DNA of 64,000 nt from Pontibacter arcticus (GCF_003284895.1 NZ_QMDV01000004.1:188501-252500), one strand, 5' to 3'. Numbered from the stretch's first letter, positions 17,183-26,482 are shown. Notes: generated by a model from the sequence alone, not told the origin. Translations and numbers: made by a program.

Positions 17183-17764
17183 ATGAACCTGAATAAACTG
17201 ACTAATTTTTTTCTGCTGATCGTATTGGCTGCAAGTATACTTTCCTGCAAAACCAAAAACGACCTCGATGCTTTCAAAGAAGCAAAGTATGACCTGGCAG
17301 GCATTAGCCAGATTGATGTGAACGGCATTAATATGCTCGAAAAGAAAGGACCGCAAAGCTTTTCGTTCAGCGAAGCGGCCACCTTATTCAGTGCTTTCTC
17401 CGAGAACAAGTTTGATGCGATCACGACACTTGGCTTAAACGTAGAGCTGGATGAGGCCAATCAGGACCGCACCGTAACGGTCACCCAGCTTAAATGGCAG
17501 TTGCTTATCAACGACGAAAAGGAAATCAGTGGAATGGTGAGTGAGCCGGTACAGCTGCGCCATGGCCTGAATACCTTAACCGTCCGGACGCCGATTGTTT
17601 TTAACGAAGAGAAAGGCAAACCAAACCTGAATAACCTGGTGAGGCTGGCCTCGCTGTTGCAGCAGGACGGTGCCCAAAAACCGAATATCAAATTACAGAT
17701 AAAGCCTACTTTGCAAACCAGTGTAGGTGCGCTCGAATTTCCGGGGTTTATAAGTATAAAATAG
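17183..17764 (+). CDS. LEA-type-2-like lipoprotein, paralogue 2
   Basis: 193 residues with a lipoprotein signal ending in SILSC. It aligns end to end with the lipoprotein at 15.4 kb: DLDAFKEAKYDL matches DIQAFTEANYQL, QIDVNGINM matches DVKINGVDL, RHGLNTLTVRTPIVFNE matches REGLNTIALVTPVLLTE, and LQIKPTLQTSVG matches LQIKPTIKTPVG. A gene duplication followed by divergence is the simple reading. Probably a lipid-anchored beta-sandwich protein; role unknown. Confidence 0.75.
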   Translation: MNLNKLTNFFLLIVLAASILSCKTKNDLDAFKEAKYDLAGISQIDVNGINMLEKKGPQSFSFSEAATLFSAFSENKFDAITTLGLNVELDEANQDRTVTVTQLKWQLLINDEKEISGMVSEPVQLRHGLNTLTVRTPIVFNEEKGKPNLNNLVRLASLLQQDGAQKPNIKLQIKPTLQTSVGALEFPGFISIK

Positions 17765-17910
17765 TATAATTTCTAGGTAGTACATTATTCTGTAAATGAA
17801 TTTCGGGCAGCTGGCCAATATTATAACTTTTCGTGAACAAAAGCCGTAGCACGCCTTGTTAAGGCTATATAAGTAGAAAATTATTCATTCAACTGCTAGC
17901 CAAACAGATC

Positions 17911-18105
17911 ATGGAGAATCAGGAAATTAATGCAAAAGAAGCACAGGTTACTACCAAAACATTGAATAATAGCTGGATACCAAGAAGTTACGCTATTGCT
18001 GAATCGGCGCAAGCGCAACCAGCTTCTATTACCGATGATGATAACACACCGCAGGAAACCAGCAAGAAAAGATCGAAATCCTGGATTCCGTGGCCGGTGT
18101 TCTAG
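17911..18105 (+). CDS. Small hydrophilic protein with a repeated SWIP motif
   Basis: 64 residues, no signal peptide. The sequence has two copies of a tetrapeptide SWIP: NNSWIPRSYAIAE (residues 20-32) and SKSWIPWPVF at the extreme C-terminus, separated by an acidic, Thr/Gln-rich linker (SITDDDNTPQETSKKRSK). I know no family. The gene is 63 bases before the M28 peptidase on the same strand. Its low hydrophobicity and two aromatic patches suit a short disordered protein with two binding motifs; a peptide precursor is possible but no modifying enzyme is nearby. Confidence 0.55.
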   Translation: MENQEINAKEAQVTTKTLNNSWIPRSYAIAESAQAQPASITDDDNTPQETSKKRSKSWIPWPVF

Positions 18106-18168
18106 TTAAATATAAGGCATATTAATAGAGGGCTGTTTTCTTCTTCGTACTTTTATAATCTGAAAGTT

Positions 18169-19068
18169 ATGAGAATGAAAATAGCCCTCCTTTTTTTTGC
18201 CCTCCTGCCATTTGTAAGTGTAGCGCAAAGCAACGTCCTCAATAAAACCCAACTGCTGCAGGATGTAAAAGTGCTGTCAGCGGACTCGCTGGGAGGGAGG
18301 CTAAGTGGCAGTTCCGGAAACAAGCGGGCGCAGCAATACATCGAGAAGCGTTTTCAGCAGCTCGGTTTACAACCTTACAATAAAAGCTACAAACAGTTTT
18401 TTACACTGGTAAACCGTGAGTTGGGTTCTTTACAGGCCACAAATCTGATAGGCTATATTCCGGGCAAATCCGGGAAAGCCATTGTAATTACGGCGCATTA
18501 CGACCATGTAGGCCAGCGTGGCAACGAGATCTACAACGGAGCTGATGACAATGCCTCCGGCGTAGGTGGGCTGTTAGCCGCGATCGCATATTTTTCGAAA
18601 AACAAACCAGATCATACCTTGATATTTGCCGCCCTGGATGCGGAAGAGCAGGGGCTGAAAGGAGCAGAAGCTTTCCTGAAAAATCCTCCGGTACCAGTAA
18701 AGGATATCCTCCTGAATGTGAACATGGATATGTTAGGCCTTAATACCAAAGGTGAACTATATGCCAGCGGTGCCTATCATTATCCGCAGTTAAAACCGCT
18801 GCTCGAAAAAGTGAAGCCAAGAGCCAAAGCCAGACTCCTGCTTGGCCACGACAGGCCAGAACAGCTCCATGATGACTGGACCAACCAATCCGACCATTAC
18901 CACTTTCATAAACACAACATTCCGTTTGCCTATTTCGGGGTAGAGTCTCATGCGCATTATCACAAGCCAACCGACGAGTACGAAGCCCTGACACCAGACT
19001 TTTATGCCGATGCTGCCGCATTAGTAATCGACTTTATCCGGATTGCAGACAAACATTTCAGTAAGTAA
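18169..19068 (+). CDS. Exported M28 family metallopeptidase
   Basis: 299 residues, signal peptide to about residue 20 (FVSVAQS). The M28 di-zinc site is intact: AHYDHVG at 109-115, NGADDNASG at 123-131, LDAEEQG near 156-162 with the catalytic Glu pair, NMDMLG near 184, and a C-terminal His-rich segment ending HAHYHKPTDEYE. The family contains aminopeptidases and related enzymes acting outside the cytosol. Probably an aminopeptidase, cleaving N-terminal residues; specificity cannot be read. Confidence 0.92.
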   Translation: MRMKIALLFFALLPFVSVAQSNVLNKTQLLQDVKVLSADSLGGRLSGSSGNKRAQQYIEKRFQQLGLQPYNKSYKQFFTLVNRELGSLQATNLIGYIPGKSGKAIVITAHYDHVGQRGNEIYNGADDNASGVGGLLAAIAYFSKNKPDHTLIFAALDAEEQGLKGAEAFLKNPPVPVKDILLNVNMDMLGLNTKGELYASGAYHYPQLKPLLEKVKPRAKARLLLGHDRPEQLHDDWTNQSDHYHFHKHNIPFAYFGVESHAHYHKPTDEYEALTPDFYADAAALVIDFIRIADKHFSK

Positions 19069-19186
19069 ATAATCAGACTGCCAAGTATAATCCAGTCTGA
19101 TTCCTTACGCATACAAAGTATAAATGCTTGATATATCATTTTAAAAAGTATTTGTAGCGATATTCAAGTATATATTATCCATTTTT

Positions 19187-19194
19187 TATATTTG
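19187..19194 (+). promoter_or_regulatory. Candidate -7 box for the beta-barrel gene
   Basis: TATATTTG fits TAnnTTTG. It would give a leader of about 150 bases before the ATG at 19354. No -33 TTG at the right distance. Confidence 0.3.
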
Positions 19195-19353
19195 ACGTAG
19201 GAGATATAAGTAATCCGGAAGTATAAACCGGCGCAGTATTTTTAAACAGACCGTAAGTTGTTTGTTATAGATTTTGAAGGAAAGCTATACTTTACCGGGC
19301 ATTCTCAATTTAAAAGCTGCCTTATTTTTATTCACGTTAACCCTGAAAATGCG

Positions 19354-20121
19354 ATGGGAAAGAAGTTATACGCACAGATAACTTTCATACTTTTATTTAG
19401 CTTACTGCCATACTTTGTACAGGCCCAGCCTAACTTTTTACCGAAAGGCCGCGAAAGCTTAACGCCGGAGCGCGGATTGGTTTTTATTGCCGGAGCAGGC
19501 ATAGCTGCAGTTAAAAGCGATATTTGCCGGGGTTGGGGATGCAACAATTTTGGACCAAACTTCAGTGTAGGAGCCCTGTATAAGCTCTCTCCTAAATTCG
19601 GAATAAGCGGAAATGTGAACTATGCCCGCCTAGGTGCACAGGAAAGTGAAAAGTGGCGCAAGCTCAATGTTTCGTTTCAGACAGAAGTAATTGAAGTATC
19701 CGGAACGGTGGTGCTGAACCTGCTCGATAGTTACAGTGGCACCGGTTACCGCTCGTCGCGCAAACGCTTTATTGTGCCCTATGTAAAAGCTGGTGCTGGC
19801 CTGATCTATTATACTGCTATCTCTTACCCGGGACAGGGCAAACTGGATGAAGCGCCTGTAAAAGATGACCCTGAGCGCGATTACCCGGCTGTAGCTGCCG
19901 TAATTCCGTTTGGCGGTGGCCTTCGTTTCCGGATAAACGACCAGATAAGTATAGCCCCGGAGCTGATGTACCAGATCTCAACCACCGATTTTCTCGATAA
20001 CATCAGTGCACGCTTCGGTAACCCGAATACCAACGATCATTATGGTACCGCCTCAGTCAAAATCATGTACACACCGGTTGTTAAAAGTGAAGTGTTTACT
20101 AGGCGGCCTCGCACAAAATAA
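19354..20121 (+). CDS. Outer-membrane beta-barrel protein
   Basis: 255 residues from the ATG at 19354; the open frame extends to a TTG at 19258, but only the inner start gives a proper signal peptide (MGKKLYAQITFILLF, cleaved after VQAQ). The mature protein has repeated amphipathic strands (FIAGAGIAAVKSDI, NFSVGALYKLSPKFGISGNVNYARL, FIVPYVKAGAGLIYYTAIS, GGGLRFRINDQISIAPELMYQIS) typical of porin-family barrels. A Cys pair (DICRGWGCNNF) could form a disulphide. Ligand unknown. Confidence 0.8.
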   Translation: MGKKLYAQITFILLFSLLPYFVQAQPNFLPKGRESLTPERGLVFIAGAGIAAVKSDICRGWGCNNFGPNFSVGALYKLSPKFGISGNVNYARLGAQESEKWRKLNVSFQTEVIEVSGTVVLNLLDSYSGTGYRSSRKRFIVPYVKAGAGLIYYTAISYPGQGKLDEAPVKDDPERDYPAVAAVIPFGGGLRFRINDQISIAPELMYQISTTDFLDNISARFGNPNTNDHYGTASVKIMYTPVVKSEVFTRRPRTK

Positions 20122-20218
20122 CCTCTCCCGGTTTTTATACTAACTACAGCTAAGTACCTCCGTAAAGCAGAAAGGCAACCCTACATACTGCCACACGAAA
20201 CATACTGCTTTAACAACT

Positions 20219-21241
20219 ATGAAAACAACGAATGATAACAAGCTTTTGTGGCTTGCTGCCGGGGCCGGTGCTTTATTTGCTGCCAAAGCTATTTCCAAAA
20301 AACTGAATGCCTACGATTTTAAGGGCAAAGTAGTCCTGATAACAGGAGGTGCCCGTGGCCTTGGCCTTGTCATGGCCCGCCAACTAGCCAAAGAAGGAGC
20401 CAGGCTGGTATTGTGCTCGCGCACCGAACGCCAATTGGAAGACGCCCGCCTGGAACTGGCCGGAAAAGGCGCTGATGTGCTGGTAATAAAATGCGACCTG
20501 ACTGAGCAGCAACAGGTGAACGACATGATCACGACGGTTCAGAATGAATTTGGGCCGATTGATGTGTTGATCAACAATGCCGGCATGATACACGCTGGCC
20601 CGGCCGCAGAAATGACGATGCAGGAGTTTGATGAGGCCATAAAAATCCATTACTGGGCGCCTATCTTTACCACCTATGCTTTGCTGCCCTCCATGAAAGC
20701 GCGCGGCGAAGGCCGTATTCTGAACATTGCCTCTATCGGCGGAAAAATAAGCGTACCACACTTGTTGCCTTACAGCGCAAGTAAATTTGCGTTGGTTGGC
20801 TTTTCGGAAGGGCTGCGCGCCGAACTTAAAAAGTATAACATCACCGTAACTACAGCTACACCAGGCCTGATCCAATCGGGTAGTACGGGCCATGCCATCG
20901 TAAAAGGGCAACACAAAATAGAATATACTTTATTTAAACTGATGGATTCGAGTCCGCTAACATCGATGAGTGCGGAGAAAACAGCGAAGCAGATTTTAAA
21001 TGCTTTCCGGCATGGCGATGCACAGGTTACCACTACTTTCCCGGCGAAGATGGCTGAACGGTTGCACGCCCATTCCCCGCAACTGATGGCGGATATTTTT
21101 GGGTTTGTAAACCAGTTATTACCCGGCGAAGGCGGTATTGGCAAGAACAGGGCTACAGGTTTTGAGAGCGAAACAAGCCTTTCCAAATCGTGGCTGGCCA
21201 ACAATGCAAACAAAGCAACTGTCAAAAATAACGAGCTTTAA
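20219..21241 (+). CDS. SDR family NAD(P)-dependent oxidoreductase
   Basis: 340 residues. A short hydrophobic N-terminus (LLWLAAGAGALFAAKAIS) may anchor it to the membrane. The Rossmann domain has the cofactor motif TGGARGLG at about residues 42-49, NNAG near 121, and the catalytic YSASK near 183, with a Ser in the IASIGGKIS stretch before it. A classical short-chain dehydrogenase with an extended C-terminus, common in Bacteroidota. The substrate is unknown, and steroid or acyl-lipid reduction would both be guesses. Followed within 60 bases by a Nudix gene. Confidence 0.93.
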   Translation: MKTTNDNKLLWLAAGAGALFAAKAISKKLNAYDFKGKVVLITGGARGLGLVMARQLAKEGARLVLCSRTERQLEDARLELAGKGADVLVIKCDLTEQQQVNDMITTVQNEFGPIDVLINNAGMIHAGPAAEMTMQEFDEAIKIHYWAPIFTTYALLPSMKARGEGRILNIASIGGKISVPHLLPYSASKFALVGFSEGLRAELKKYNITVTTATPGLIQSGSTGHAIVKGQHKIEYTLFKLMDSSPLTSMSAEKTAKQILNAFRHGDAQVTTTFPAKMAERLHAHSPQLMADIFGFVNQLLPGEGGIGKNRATGFESETSLSKSWLANNANKATVKNNEL

Positions 21242-21299
21242 GTTTAATCTTTTATACTTTCGCGCCAGCCATACTTTAAACGCATGGCCTACAAAACCT

Positions 21300-21815
21300 A
21301 TGGAAATCAAAAAAAGAGAAAAAGCTTACAACGGCTATTTCAAAATATATAAACTTACAGTAGAGCACCAAGGGCAGGAATTTACCCGGGAGCAGTTTGA
21401 GCGTGGCCATGCCGTAGCGGCGCTTGTTTACGATACCGTACAGCAGGTGTACATCCTGACAAAGCAGTTCAGGGTTGGTTCGGAATCTGAGTTGATTGAA
21501 GTTGTAGCCGGTATGATTGATGAAGGAGAAACGCCCGAAGCAAGTATAAAACGCGAGATAGAAGAGGAGATTGGCTACCACGTAGATAAACTGGAGTACC
21601 TGCATACGTTCTATTCCTCGCCGGGCGGCACTACCGAAAAAGTAACGTTATACTATGCGGAAGTATCAGCGCAACACGCAGCAGGCGGCGGTAATGCCCA
21701 CGAAAACGAACACATCGAACTGGTAAAATTAACTGCCCAGGAATTCGATGAACTGGAAACGCCCGATGCAAAAACCATCATCGCACAGCAATGGGTAAAG
21801 CTCCAGCGAAAATAA
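21300..21815 (+). CDS. Nudix hydrolase (ADP-ribose/GDP-mannose pyrophosphatase-like)
   Basis: 171 residues from the ATG at 21300; the longer frame runs back into the upstream SDR gene and adds no domain. The Nudix box is complete: GMIDEGETPEASIKREIEEE (residues 66-85), matching GX5EX7REUXEEXGU with its IGY end. Upstream segments (YDTVQQVYILTKQFRVGSES, LIEVVAG) and the downstream YSSPGGTTEKVTLYYAE fit the NudK/ADP-ribose pyrophosphatase group, which hydrolyses nucleoside diphosphate sugars. The precise substrate is not clear. Confidence 0.9.
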   Translation: MEIKKREKAYNGYFKIYKLTVEHQGQEFTREQFERGHAVAALVYDTVQQVYILTKQFRVGSESELIEVVAGMIDEGETPEASIKREIEEEIGYHVDKLEYLHTFYSSPGGTTEKVTLYYAEVSAQHAAGGGNAHENEHIELVKLTAQEFDELETPDAKTIIAQQWVKLQRK

Positions 21816-21864
21816 CTTTAAAGTATAAAGGCCGGCTCTGAACCGGCCTTTATACTTTAAAGTT
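21814..21864. terminator. Bidirectional terminator between convergent genes
   Basis: A perfect 22-base stem (21814-21835 with 21843-21864) with a 7-base loop lies between the ends of the Nudix gene and the leftward lipoprotein gene. Each arm contains one copy of the repeated heptamer (AAGTATA and TATACTT). Confidence 0.92.
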
Positions 21865-21876
21865 AAGATTTATACT

Positions 21877-22581
21877 TTATTGCTGCTCACGTAGAATGCT
21901 TCGTGTATCGGCTGCACCTTCCAGGGCAAGGTATTCGGTTTGCAGCGCTCTTATTTTCAGGTTATCCGCTGAGTTTAACTGGCCTTCAATCTGGCCTCGT
22001 CTTACGTTTAGCTGGCTGTACACATAATCCACATAATCCCAATCGTTCTGAGTCCAGTTGCGGCGCTTGGCTCTAACAACACCCATAAAAGTTAAGTAGG
22101 CTTCGCGCGCATTGGCAGGCGTTATCTTCTGCATATCACTGAACTCGCCTAACAGTTGCTGCTGCCATTTTTTAACCTGCTTTACATCCAGGGGCTGTTG
22201 CTGGCGCTCTTCCTGGCGTTTTTCCCACTGTTTGTAACGTGCCTGCAGCTGGCGGTATTCTTCTTTTGATTTAACTGATAAACTGTCGAAGTTCTTTTCC
22301 AGTTCGGCATTCCGGAGGCGTAGTTTTTCTTTTACTTCCGGCCAGTCGCGGCGTATGGCCGTGTCGCCTTTCGCTGATTTTTCGTTTAACCAGCCCCTGA
22401 ATTCTTCCAGTTTCTCGTCGGCTGTCTCGCCGGTTTCCATTACCACAGCTGTGTCTTCTGTTGTGGTTTCGGTCGCTATTTCATCGTTGCCCTCTACCTG
22501 CCGGTTGCCTTCGCAGCTGGCAAGGCCAAAAGTTAAACAGGCAGCTAAGCCCAGGTACAGGGGTGTTTTTATTTTTTGCAT
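21877..22581 (-). CDS. Helical, charged lipoprotein
   Basis: 234 residues. Signal peptide with lipobox LASC, then an acidic Thr/Glu-rich linker (EIATETTTEDTAVVMETGET) and a long helical part rich in Lys, Glu, Arg and Gln (LRLRNAELEKNFDSLSVKSK and similar), probably coiled coil. I recognise no named family. It starts 17 bases after the GH3 gene on the same strand, so the two are probably co-transcribed and this one may support the enzyme at the cell envelope; that is inference. Confidence 0.7.
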   Translation of the reverse strand: MQKIKTPLYLGLAACLTFGLASCEGNRQVEGNDEIATETTTEDTAVVMETGETADEKLEEFRGWLNEKSAKGDTAIRRDWPEVKEKLRLRNAELEKNFDSLSVKSKEEYRQLQARYKQWEKRQEERQQQPLDVKQVKKWQQQLLGEFSDMQKITPANAREAYLTFMGVVRAKRRNWTQNDWDYVDYVYSQLNVRRGQIEGQLNSADNLKIRALQTEYLALEGAADTRSILREQQ

Positions 22582-22598
22582 GAGGTGTTTCTGTGTTT

Positions 22599-24494
22599 CT
22601 AAGGTATACGTACGGATGCAGCCGAAACAGGATGCTTGGTGCTGGTAAGTGAAATGTGCAGGGGCTTATTTTTGATGATGCCATCGCCGTAAACAAAATG
22701 TTTGTTAACAGTTACCGGAAGCTGCCCCCGCGCAGGTAAATAACCGAAAAGCAGTTTTGCCGCCGATTGCTGCACAATAACCTGCGGCTGGTAAGCCACC
22801 ACCAGGGCCCTGCTTTTTTCGATGCCCGGAAACTGGTTTAACGTATAAGCATTATCAAACAAAACGATGGCTGCTTTATTTGATTTCGCTAACTGCACCA
22901 CGAGGTCTTTTACAGGTTTGCCGTACCCCAGGCTTGTACTTGGCCGCATATCAGGCCCATACAAAGCTACCAGCACTACATCATAACCTGCCAGCTGCTT
23001 CGCTAACTTTCTGGCGTATTTTATACTTGCTTTTCTCCGGATAGTGAAGTTTTTGGTAGTAGTTAACTGGCTGGTATACTTCTGAAAGGCTGTCGGCCTA
23101 ACCGCCCCGACTGATAAAGTGGCAATACGAGCTTTACGACGAGTGCGCAACGGCAACATCCTTTTTTGGTTCCGGAGCACAGTAAGCGAAGCTTCTGCCA
23201 GGTGCTTGTTTGTTTCGTGCGCTACCGACGGGTTCAGGTCGGTGTGTAAATTTGGTAGCGGGATGGGTTTGTACGTATGCAGCCCCAGCCATTGTTTGGC
23301 AGCCAGTATGCGTTTGCAGCGCCTGTCTATTTCCTGCTGGCTGATCTCCCCGTTTGCAATAGCGAGTTTTACCGCCTGGATGGCTTTAGGCACACTGTTT
23401 AATCGTTCCAGTACATCGTTGCCGGCAATTAGGGCGCGCGCTTCGGCCTCGCCGGGTTTAAAATATTTGGTCACGCCTTTCATCACCATCGCATCCGTAA
23501 AAATCAGCCCGTTATACTTTAGTTCATCGCGCAGCAGATCTGTTACAATTGGTTTTGATAGGGTGGAAGGCAGGTTTTTGGTTGAGTCGAGTTGAGGCAG
23601 ATGCATGTGCCCCACCATCATACCGCCCAAACCATATTTGATCAGTTCACGGAAAGGATAAAGTTCCAGCGAATCGAGGCGCTGGCGGTTGAACGGAATA
23701 ACCGGCAGATCATAGTGCGAATCGATGTTGGTATCGCCGTGACCCGGGAAGTGCTTGGCTACCGCGATAATGCCGTTTTCCTGCATTCCCTGCATGTAAG
23801 CCAGGCTTTTTGCGGTTACATCCTGCCGGTCTTCGCCGAAAGCGCGGTAACTTATGATCGGGTTATTGGGGTTATTATTGATATCGGCAACCGGCGCAAA
23901 GTTAATGTGCATCCCCAGGCGTTTAAATTCTTCGGCCACCTCGGCACCCATCGCATAAATGAGCCCGTTATCCTGAATGGCGCCCAGCATCTGCTGAAAA
24001 GGATATTGCATCGTGCTATCCAGTCGCATGCCTACGCCGGTTTCGGCATCCATCGCGATCATCAGAGGTACTTTAGAAGCAGCCTGGAAACGGTTGGTAA
24101 GTTTTGCCTGGCGCACCGGCCCCCCTTGGAAAAAAATGATACCGCCTACTTTATACTTTTGAATCAGGTTGAGCACATCGGCTTCATACTTTTTTCCTTT
24201 GTTCGAGAATGCCTCGATGATAATAAGTTGTGCAATACGTTCTTCAGGCGTCAGGGTCTTAAAAACAGAATCGACCCAGGTGCTGGGCGGTAAAGCCAAT
24301 GCTTCCAGTAAATTATCGGGCCTTTTGTAAGGCACAGCTGGGGTGGCCATAGCTTTTGCATGAACCGCCTTGTATGTTTTTTGCCCGCGCGCATCCGAGC
24401 TATCGCAGCCAGCCAGCAATGTGCAGAGCAGTAGCAGCATCGACCAGATTAAAACATACTTGGTCAGGGAAGGGCGAATGTGGTGGAAGAGCAT
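22599..24494 (-). CDS. Glycoside hydrolase family 3 lipoprotein (NagZ-like)
   Basis: 631 residues with a lipoprotein signal (LLAGC, Cys30). The GH3 barrel runs from about residue 70 to 420: AQLIIIEAFSNKGK, the NagZ-type signature KHFPGHGDTNIDSHYD, and the nucleophile segment LIFTDAMVMKGV. That signature marks beta-N-acetylglucosaminidases, which use the His/Asp pair in it as acid/base. Many Bacteroidota homologues carry a C-terminal beta-lactamase-like domain (about 950-1000 residues); here there is only a shorter GH3 C-terminal region. Likely removes N-acetylglucosamine from wall fragments or glycans at the envelope. Confidence 0.88.
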   Translation of the reverse strand: MLFHHIRPSLTKYVLIWSMLLLLCTLLAGCDSSDARGQKTYKAVHAKAMATPAVPYKRPDNLLEALALPPSTWVDSVFKTLTPEERIAQLIIIEAFSNKGKKYEADVLNLIQKYKVGGIIFFQGGPVRQAKLTNRFQAASKVPLMIAMDAETGVGMRLDSTMQYPFQQMLGAIQDNGLIYAMGAEVAEEFKRLGMHINFAPVADINNNPNNPIISYRAFGEDRQDVTAKSLAYMQGMQENGIIAVAKHFPGHGDTNIDSHYDLPVIPFNRQRLDSLELYPFRELIKYGLGGMMVGHMHLPQLDSTKNLPSTLSKPIVTDLLRDELKYNGLIFTDAMVMKGVTKYFKPGEAEARALIAGNDVLERLNSVPKAIQAVKLAIANGEISQQEIDRRCKRILAAKQWLGLHTYKPIPLPNLHTDLNPSVAHETNKHLAEASLTVLRNQKRMLPLRTRRKARIATLSVGAVRPTAFQKYTSQLTTTKNFTIRRKASIKYARKLAKQLAGYDVVLVALYGPDMRPSTSLGYGKPVKDLVVQLAKSNKAAIVLFDNAYTLNQFPGIEKSRALVVAYQPQVIVQQSAAKLLFGYLPARGQLPVTVNKHFVYGDGIIKNKPLHISLTSTKHPVSAASVRIP

Positions 24495-24639
24495 AACTAT
24501 CTTTTAACGCTGTTTATTCTTACTTCTTGCGTTGCTGCTGGTTAAAGCGTACATAACAATTACCGGACTGCACCAATACGTGAATTAAAAGTGTAAAGGT
24601 ATTTTTATAAAGTATAGCCTTAACTGAACAAAGTGTGTT

Positions 24640-24647
24640 TAGGTTTG
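24640..24647 (+). promoter_or_regulatory. Candidate -7 box for the rhomboid gene
   Basis: TAGGTTTG fits TAnnTTTG in the divergent gap between the GH3 and rhomboid genes. No -33 TTG at the expected distance. Confidence 0.3.
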
Positions 24648-24778
24648 TAGATGCCTGAACTCAGGTTAACGTTACTCGCCAGTACCAGCGCTTTATCCGT
24701 TATCAAAGTATAAAGTTAAATTAGAGGACGCACAAATGGCCAGAAAGTATAACTTGGTAAAAGATTAAGCTCAGAACC

Positions 24779-25582
24779 ATGTACCTCTCACCTTTAAAAG
24801 ATTCTGCTGTAGCAGCAGGAACCGATAAAACTGATTTTAGTTACAGTTTTTTGCCGGGCGTGCTTTTTATGGCCATGCTCTGGCTGATTCATGTGTTAAC
24901 CTACCTCACGGATGCCAGCATTGCCTGGTTAGGTGTGTTGCCGCGTAATTTTTTTGGCCTGATCGGGATTGTTGCCAGCCCGCTTATCCACGCAGATCTG
25001 TTGCACTTGCTGTCCAATTCTTTTCCGTTGGTGTTGTTAGCCGGTTTTATTTTTTACCTGCACCGTTCGGTGGCATTACGTGTGTTGGGCACTATTTATC
25101 TGGGCAGCGGTTTGCTTACGTGGTTACTGGGGCGATCATCCTACCACATTGGCGCGAGCGGTTTGGTTTACGGCATGGCCGGCTACCTGCTTTTTAATGG
25201 CTTTCTGAAACAGAACAGGGGGGCTATGGCGGTTTCGCTGGCAGTGCTTTTTTTATATGGCGGGCTTTTTTACGGTTTATTTCCGGCTGAAGAACGCATA
25301 TCCTGGGAAGGGCATGTGGGCGGCCTTATAGCGGGTTTTGTAGCTGCGCTGCTTTTTGGTGAGAAAACCGAAGCCATAAAAAAGAAGGAGGCCATTGTAT
25401 TACAGACCGATGTGGTGCAAAAGCATCTCAGCCATACCTTGGGGAGCCATCATCAGTATTTTCATATCGCTTATACCGTACAAAAACCTAAGCCTGCTGC
25501 TATCGTCAGCCACACGTATAAGTTAGGGCCGGCAACCAACACTTTTCCGTTGTCTACCGGGCCGCAGGTTGCTCAACGTTAA
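24779..25582 (+). CDS. Rhomboid family intramembrane serine protease
   Basis: 267 residues, about six membrane helices. The catalytic Ser is Ser127 in GASGLVYG and the partner His is His179 in EGHVGG, the two sites expected for an active rhomboid, and a third hallmark, HADLLHLLSN (71-80), precedes them. Rhomboids cut membrane-spanning helices within the bilayer. The C-terminal 75 residues are a soluble, His-containing tail. Substrates are unknown, and it appears to be monocistronic. Confidence 0.92.
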   Translation: MYLSPLKDSAVAAGTDKTDFSYSFLPGVLFMAMLWLIHVLTYLTDASIAWLGVLPRNFFGLIGIVASPLIHADLLHLLSNSFPLVLLAGFIFYLHRSVALRVLGTIYLGSGLLTWLLGRSSYHIGASGLVYGMAGYLLFNGFLKQNRGAMAVSLAVLFLYGGLFYGLFPAEERISWEGHVGGLIAGFVAALLFGEKTEAIKKKEAIVLQTDVVQKHLSHTLGSHHQYFHIAYTVQKPKPAAIVSHTYKLGPATNTFPLSTGPQVAQR

Positions 25583-25954
25583 AATCTATCCATACTTAGT
25601 CCGGCTGTTTTATACAGCTCCGTACTTGTTTCAGATCAATATATAAACTTCAGAAGTAAGATCAGGTTTGACTTTAGCCTAAGTATATAACTCAACCAAA
25701 AGCAGCCTAAAGTATAAACTTACCCGGCAAGTACAAGCTGCTACGAGGTGTGGGATGCCATCCTATTTTTGCTGCATCTCAATATTTAAATATTATAATA
25801 AAAATTATACCAAATTAGACAAAACCTTGCGTTTGAATTTAGTGGGTAAAACTGAGTTTAAAATGCTTTCTGAGGCTTTTGTAAAACCCTATCAGTTTCC
25901 AGCCGTTTAAGCGTCATTATTACAAAAATCGATGTTTCACGAAATGGATTAAGC
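25583..25954. other. 372-base spacer, AT-rich, no gene seen
   Basis: Contains an AAGTATA heptamer copy and an AT-rich core around 25780-25810. No open frame, hairpin terminator or RNA gene that I can support. Confidence 0.5.
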
Positions 25955-26482
25955 ATGATAAGGTTAAAAATACTCGTGGTTGCCTTTTTTTCTATGGGAT
26001 TGGTTGCCAAAGAATTTTCCGAATTGAAGGCTGATACTTCTGTTCCGAAAACAAAAGATTACTACATAGGATGGGTGCCCGATTCGAGCAATTTTATCAG
26101 CCCTTTACCTGCCCCTGAAAAAGAAGAAAAAGCAGAAGATATACCACCCAAACTCAACGTTTCTGCTTCCGTTTATTTCCCTGAGCCAAATCAAACCGAT
26201 TCTACTCCCTTTATAACTGCGGATGGCTCCCGCATCAGTAAGAAAAACCCCGGAAAACACCGCTGGATTGCCGTATCAAGAAACCTGCACAGCCGCTGGG
26301 GAGGCGAAATTAATTATGGCGACTCGCTCTGGGTAAGCGGCATCTCCAACGACCTCGACGGACTTTATGTTGTGCGGGATGTAATGAACCGCCGCATCCG
26401 TAACCGCATCGATATTTTAGTTGGCAAACAAGATGATGTAATGGGCTACTGGAAAAACGTAAGTATAGCCAAAGTGGATTAA
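25955..26482 (+). CDS. RlpA/3D-like double-psi barrel protein
   Basis: 175 residues. The N-terminus is a likely signal peptide or membrane anchor (IRLKILVVAFFSMGLVAK). After a Glu/Lys/Pro-rich linker (about 50-65) comes a small domain from about 68: NVSASVYFPEP, ITADGSRI, WIAVSRNLHSRWGG, INYGDSLWVSG, LYVVRDVMNRRIRNRIDI. This is the pattern of the 3D/RlpA-like six-stranded double-psi barrel, which binds or cleaves peptidoglycan glycans in known members. Probably exported. Family placement is moderately sure; catalytic activity is not. Confidence 0.7.
   Translation: MIRLKILVVAFFSMGLVAKEFSELKADTSVPKTKDYYIGWVPDSSNFISPLPAPEKEEKAEDIPPKLNVSASVYFPEPNQTDSTPFITADGSRISKKNPGKHRWIAVSRNLHSRWGGEINYGDSLWVSGISNDLDGLYVVRDVMNRRIRNRIDILVGKQDDVMGYWKNVSIAKVD

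Noticed and set aside
19258-19353. Longer N-terminus for the beta-barrel protein
   Set aside because: The extra 32 residues begin with a TTG and precede a normal signal peptide start, so the ATG at 19354 is the better start.
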